6,382 nucleotides of DNA from Clostridia bacterium. Lineage in GTDB: Bacteria; Bacillota; Clostridia; Oscillospirales; Acutalibacteraceae. Positions 4,875 through 6,382 of this stretch are shown in pieces (position 1 is the stretch's first letter; each line of letters starts with the position of its first letter). The translations under genes and the position numbers were made by a program. The notes beneath the pieces are model-generated. The model was not told the DNA's origin, made no database searches, and saw only the letters and a program-made list of their open reading frames with translations. The stretch spans positions 1 to 6,382 of the forward strand of contig CAAEVU010000187.1 in assembly GCA_900759575.1 (NCBI GenBank), given 5' to 3'.

Positions 4875-5726
4875 TTAATAAAACATGGTGCCGATGCCTT
4901 CGTCGGTAAACAATTCCACCAGGATGGAATGAGGCGTTCTGCCATCGATGATGTGAGCTCTGCCCACGCCACGGCGGACAGCGTCCACACAACAGTCGAT
5001 CTTGGGGATCATGCCTCCGGAAATGATACCCTCTTTCTTCAAGCGGCTCACATCGCTGACATTCACCACGGGGATCAGCGTGCTTTCGTCATCCTTATCC
5101 CGTAAAAGTCCACGAACGTCGGTCATCAAAATCAGTTTCATGGCGGACAGCGAAGCAGCGATCCGGGCAGCGGCCACATCCGCGTTGATGTTGAACACTT
5201 CCCCGTGATACCCAGCTGCCACCGTGGAAACGATGGGCACATAGCCATTGGCGGAAGCGTTTTGCAGGATCTCCGTATTCACTTCCCGGATCTCGCCCAC
5301 ATAGCCCAGCTCCGTGTCCAACTGGTCGGCCTTCAGCAAGGAACCGTCCAAACCGCACAGTCCCACGGCCTTGCCGCCAGCATCTTCCAAACGCTGGACC
5401 AGGTCCTTATTCACCTTGCCGGCCAACACCTGCTGGACAATGTCCATGGTCTCCTGGTCGGTCACCCGCATCCCGTTGAGGAATTTGCTCTCTTTTTGAA
5501 CCTTTTTCAGCATGGCGTTGATCTCCGGACCACCGCCGTGGACCAACACCACATTGATGCCCACCAGCTGCATCAGAACGATGTCGTTCATCACATCGTT
5601 TTTCAAATCTTCATCGATCATGGCGTTTCCGCCGTATTTTACCACCACGGTTTTGCCCGCGTACTTTTTGATGTAAGGCAGGGCCTGTACCAGAACTTTT
5701 GCCCGCTCATTATTTGGAATTTCCAT
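4875..5726 (-). CDS. argB: Acetylglutamate kinase, arginine-inhibited type
   Basis: Phosphorylates N-acetylglutamate with ATP, the second step of arginine synthesis. It is an amino-acid kinase family protein of 283 residues. Motifs are VVKYGGNAM (28-36, phosphate-binding Lys30), LVHGGGPEIN (61-70, glycine-rich substrate loop), FNINADVAAARIA (178-190, Asn181/Asp183) and SGGMIPKID (236-244, Lys242). The length and the N-terminal helix before the first strand (NERAKVLVQALPYIKKYAGK) match the hexameric, arginine-sensitive enzymes such as that of Thermotoga, not the shorter E. coli form. The C-terminal HIIDGRTPHSILVELFTDEGIGTM (258-281) is the segment that lines the arginine site in that class. 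Feedback inhibition by arginine is therefore inferred. The ATG at 5726 has GAGGGAG eight bases upstream and follows a small membrane-protein gene by 22 bases, so it is probably cotranscribed with it. Confidence 0.97.
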   Translation of the reverse strand: MEIPNNERAKVLVQALPYIKKYAGKTVVVKYGGNAMIDEDLKNDVMNDIVLMQLVGINVVLVHGGGPEINAMLKKVQKESKFLNGMRVTDQETMDIVQQVLAGKVNKDLVQRLEDAGGKAVGLCGLDGSLLKADQLDTELGYVGEIREVNTEILQNASANGYVPIVSTVAAGYHGEVFNINADVAAARIAASLSAMKLILMTDVRGLLRDKDDESTLIPVVNVSDVSRLKKEGIISGGMIPKIDCCVDAVRRGVGRAHIIDGRTPHSILVELFTDEGIGTMFY

Positions 5727-5748
5727 GGTTTTACTCCCTCACTTACTT

Positions 5749-6129
5749 TTAAGATTCCCCATATAGTTTTTCGTGGATATACGGTTCTATGGACATACTT
5801 CCTCTCCAATACACGAAAAAGAACAGAATTAGGATCATGCAAAGGAACACGCCGATCATCACAAGAGCGCTGGTGACCTTCAACATCCGTTTCCACCGGG
5901 CAAGAAAATACACAAATCCTACCACACCCAACGCCACGCTGAGAATGCCCAAAACGTTATCCAAACTGTTGTCTTGCGGAGGCGGCAGGATTCTCAACAT
6001 CATCAGAAAAATCCAAACGGGATACACGATCAGCACAAAGCTCATCACCACACCGATGCCGTCCCATATACAAAAGGCCGGCTTTCCGTCCCATCGCAGT
6101 TTTCTCGGTTTCGGCTCCTTCTTTTTCAT
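5749..6129 (-). CDS. Small three-span membrane protein of unknown function
   Basis: A 126-residue protein I do not recognise. It has a very basic N-terminus (MKKKEPKPRKLRW), then likely membrane spans at about 24-46, 58-77 and 84-108, and a short C-terminal tail ending YIHEKLYGES. The basic loop RWKRMLK (79-84) after span 2 and the basic N-terminus both predict that these face the cytoplasm, so the tail should be outside. No catalytic or transport motif is visible. The ATG at 6129 has GAGGAG ten bases upstream. The gene lies 19 bases after another small membrane protein and 22 bases before argB, so it appears to be part of the same transcript. A role in arginine or precursor handling is only guilt by association. 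Confidence 0.75.
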   Translation of the reverse strand: MKKKEPKPRKLRWDGKPAFCIWDGIGVVMSFVLIVYPVWIFLMMLRILPPPQDNSLDNVLGILSVALGVVGFVYFLARWKRMLKVTSALVMIGVFLCMILILFFFVYWRGSMSIEPYIHEKLYGES

Positions 6130-6148
6130 ACCAGGACCGCTCCTCTTT

Positions 6149-6382
6149 TTACAGATTGGAACTGAAAGCGATCAGGGCGATCACCGCCACACCGAAAAAC
6201 ACCATCATGCTGCCGCCTGCAAAAATAGAACCAAGCAGCATCCGCCGCCAAAATGTTTGCAATCTTCGATGTTTTCCCAAATAATACAGGGCGATCCCGA
6301 TGAGCAGCAAAACCCCCGTTACGACCCCCATCTCCAAGGCGTAAACACGATTACGGCTTACGGATTTGGCCGCTTCCGCTTC
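6149..6382 (-). CDS. Membrane protein of unknown function, C-terminal part (gene enters from the window edge)
   Basis: The reading frame is open from the window edge to a TAA at 6149, giving 77 residues. Two membrane spans are likely, at about 19-36 and 48-72, joined by a strongly basic loop (KHRRLQTFWRR, 37-47) that should face the cytoplasm. A TTG at 6337 and an ATG at 6331 lie in frame, but neither has a usable ribosome binding site, so I think the gene begins outside the window. The visible N-terminal residues (EAEAAKSVSRNRVYALEMG) look polar and would precede the first span. I do not recognise the family. It is followed after 19 bases by the next small membrane protein, with a GAGGAG site in the gap. 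Confidence 0.6.
   Translation of the reverse strand, partial: EAEAAKSVSRNRVYALEMGVVTGVLLLIGIALYYLGKHRRLQTFWRRMLLGSIFAGGSMMVFFGVAVIALIAFSSNL

Overview
The window looks like a stretch of chromosome from an anaerobic, low-to-mid-GC Firmicute of the class Clostridia, probably close to the Oscillospiraceae. That placement is an inference from protein style, AGGAGG-type ribosome binding sites, sigma-A-like promoters and the GGGtGRT/NifU-like gene pair; no rRNA or other firm marker is present. Every gene I can support lies on the minus strand, so transcription runs from high to low coordinates. The large plus-strand open frames are antisense shadows.

Read in the direction of transcription, the first block (6382 to 2360) is an arginine-biosynthesis cluster. 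Two small membrane proteins of unknown function come first, the upstream one running off the window edge. They are followed by argB (N-acetylglutamate kinase, of the arginine-inhibited type), argD (acetylornithine aminotransferase) and argF (ornithine carbamoyltransferase). Together ArgB, ArgD and ArgF supply steps 2, 4 and 6 of the route from glutamate to citrulline. argC, argJ, argG and argH are not in the window. A 228-base gap between argB and argD holds a structured element bounded by two 19-base direct repeats. A perfect hairpin sits between argD and argF. The block ends with a long-range inverted repeat and then a strong intrinsic terminator.

The second block (about 2321 to 1435) has its own extended -10 promoter. 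It carries a histidine-phosphatase-superfamily gene that overlaps a small glutaredoxin-like gene by seven bases.

The third block (1418 to 1) starts at a very good sigma-A promoter and has a short leader with a stem-loop near its 5' end. It encodes a NifU/IscU-like iron-sulfur scaffold protein and the N-terminal 198 residues of a GGGtGRT-family protein. The function of this pair is not established as far as I know. It is the most interesting protein-level system here, and the argB-argD repeat element is the most interesting non-coding one.
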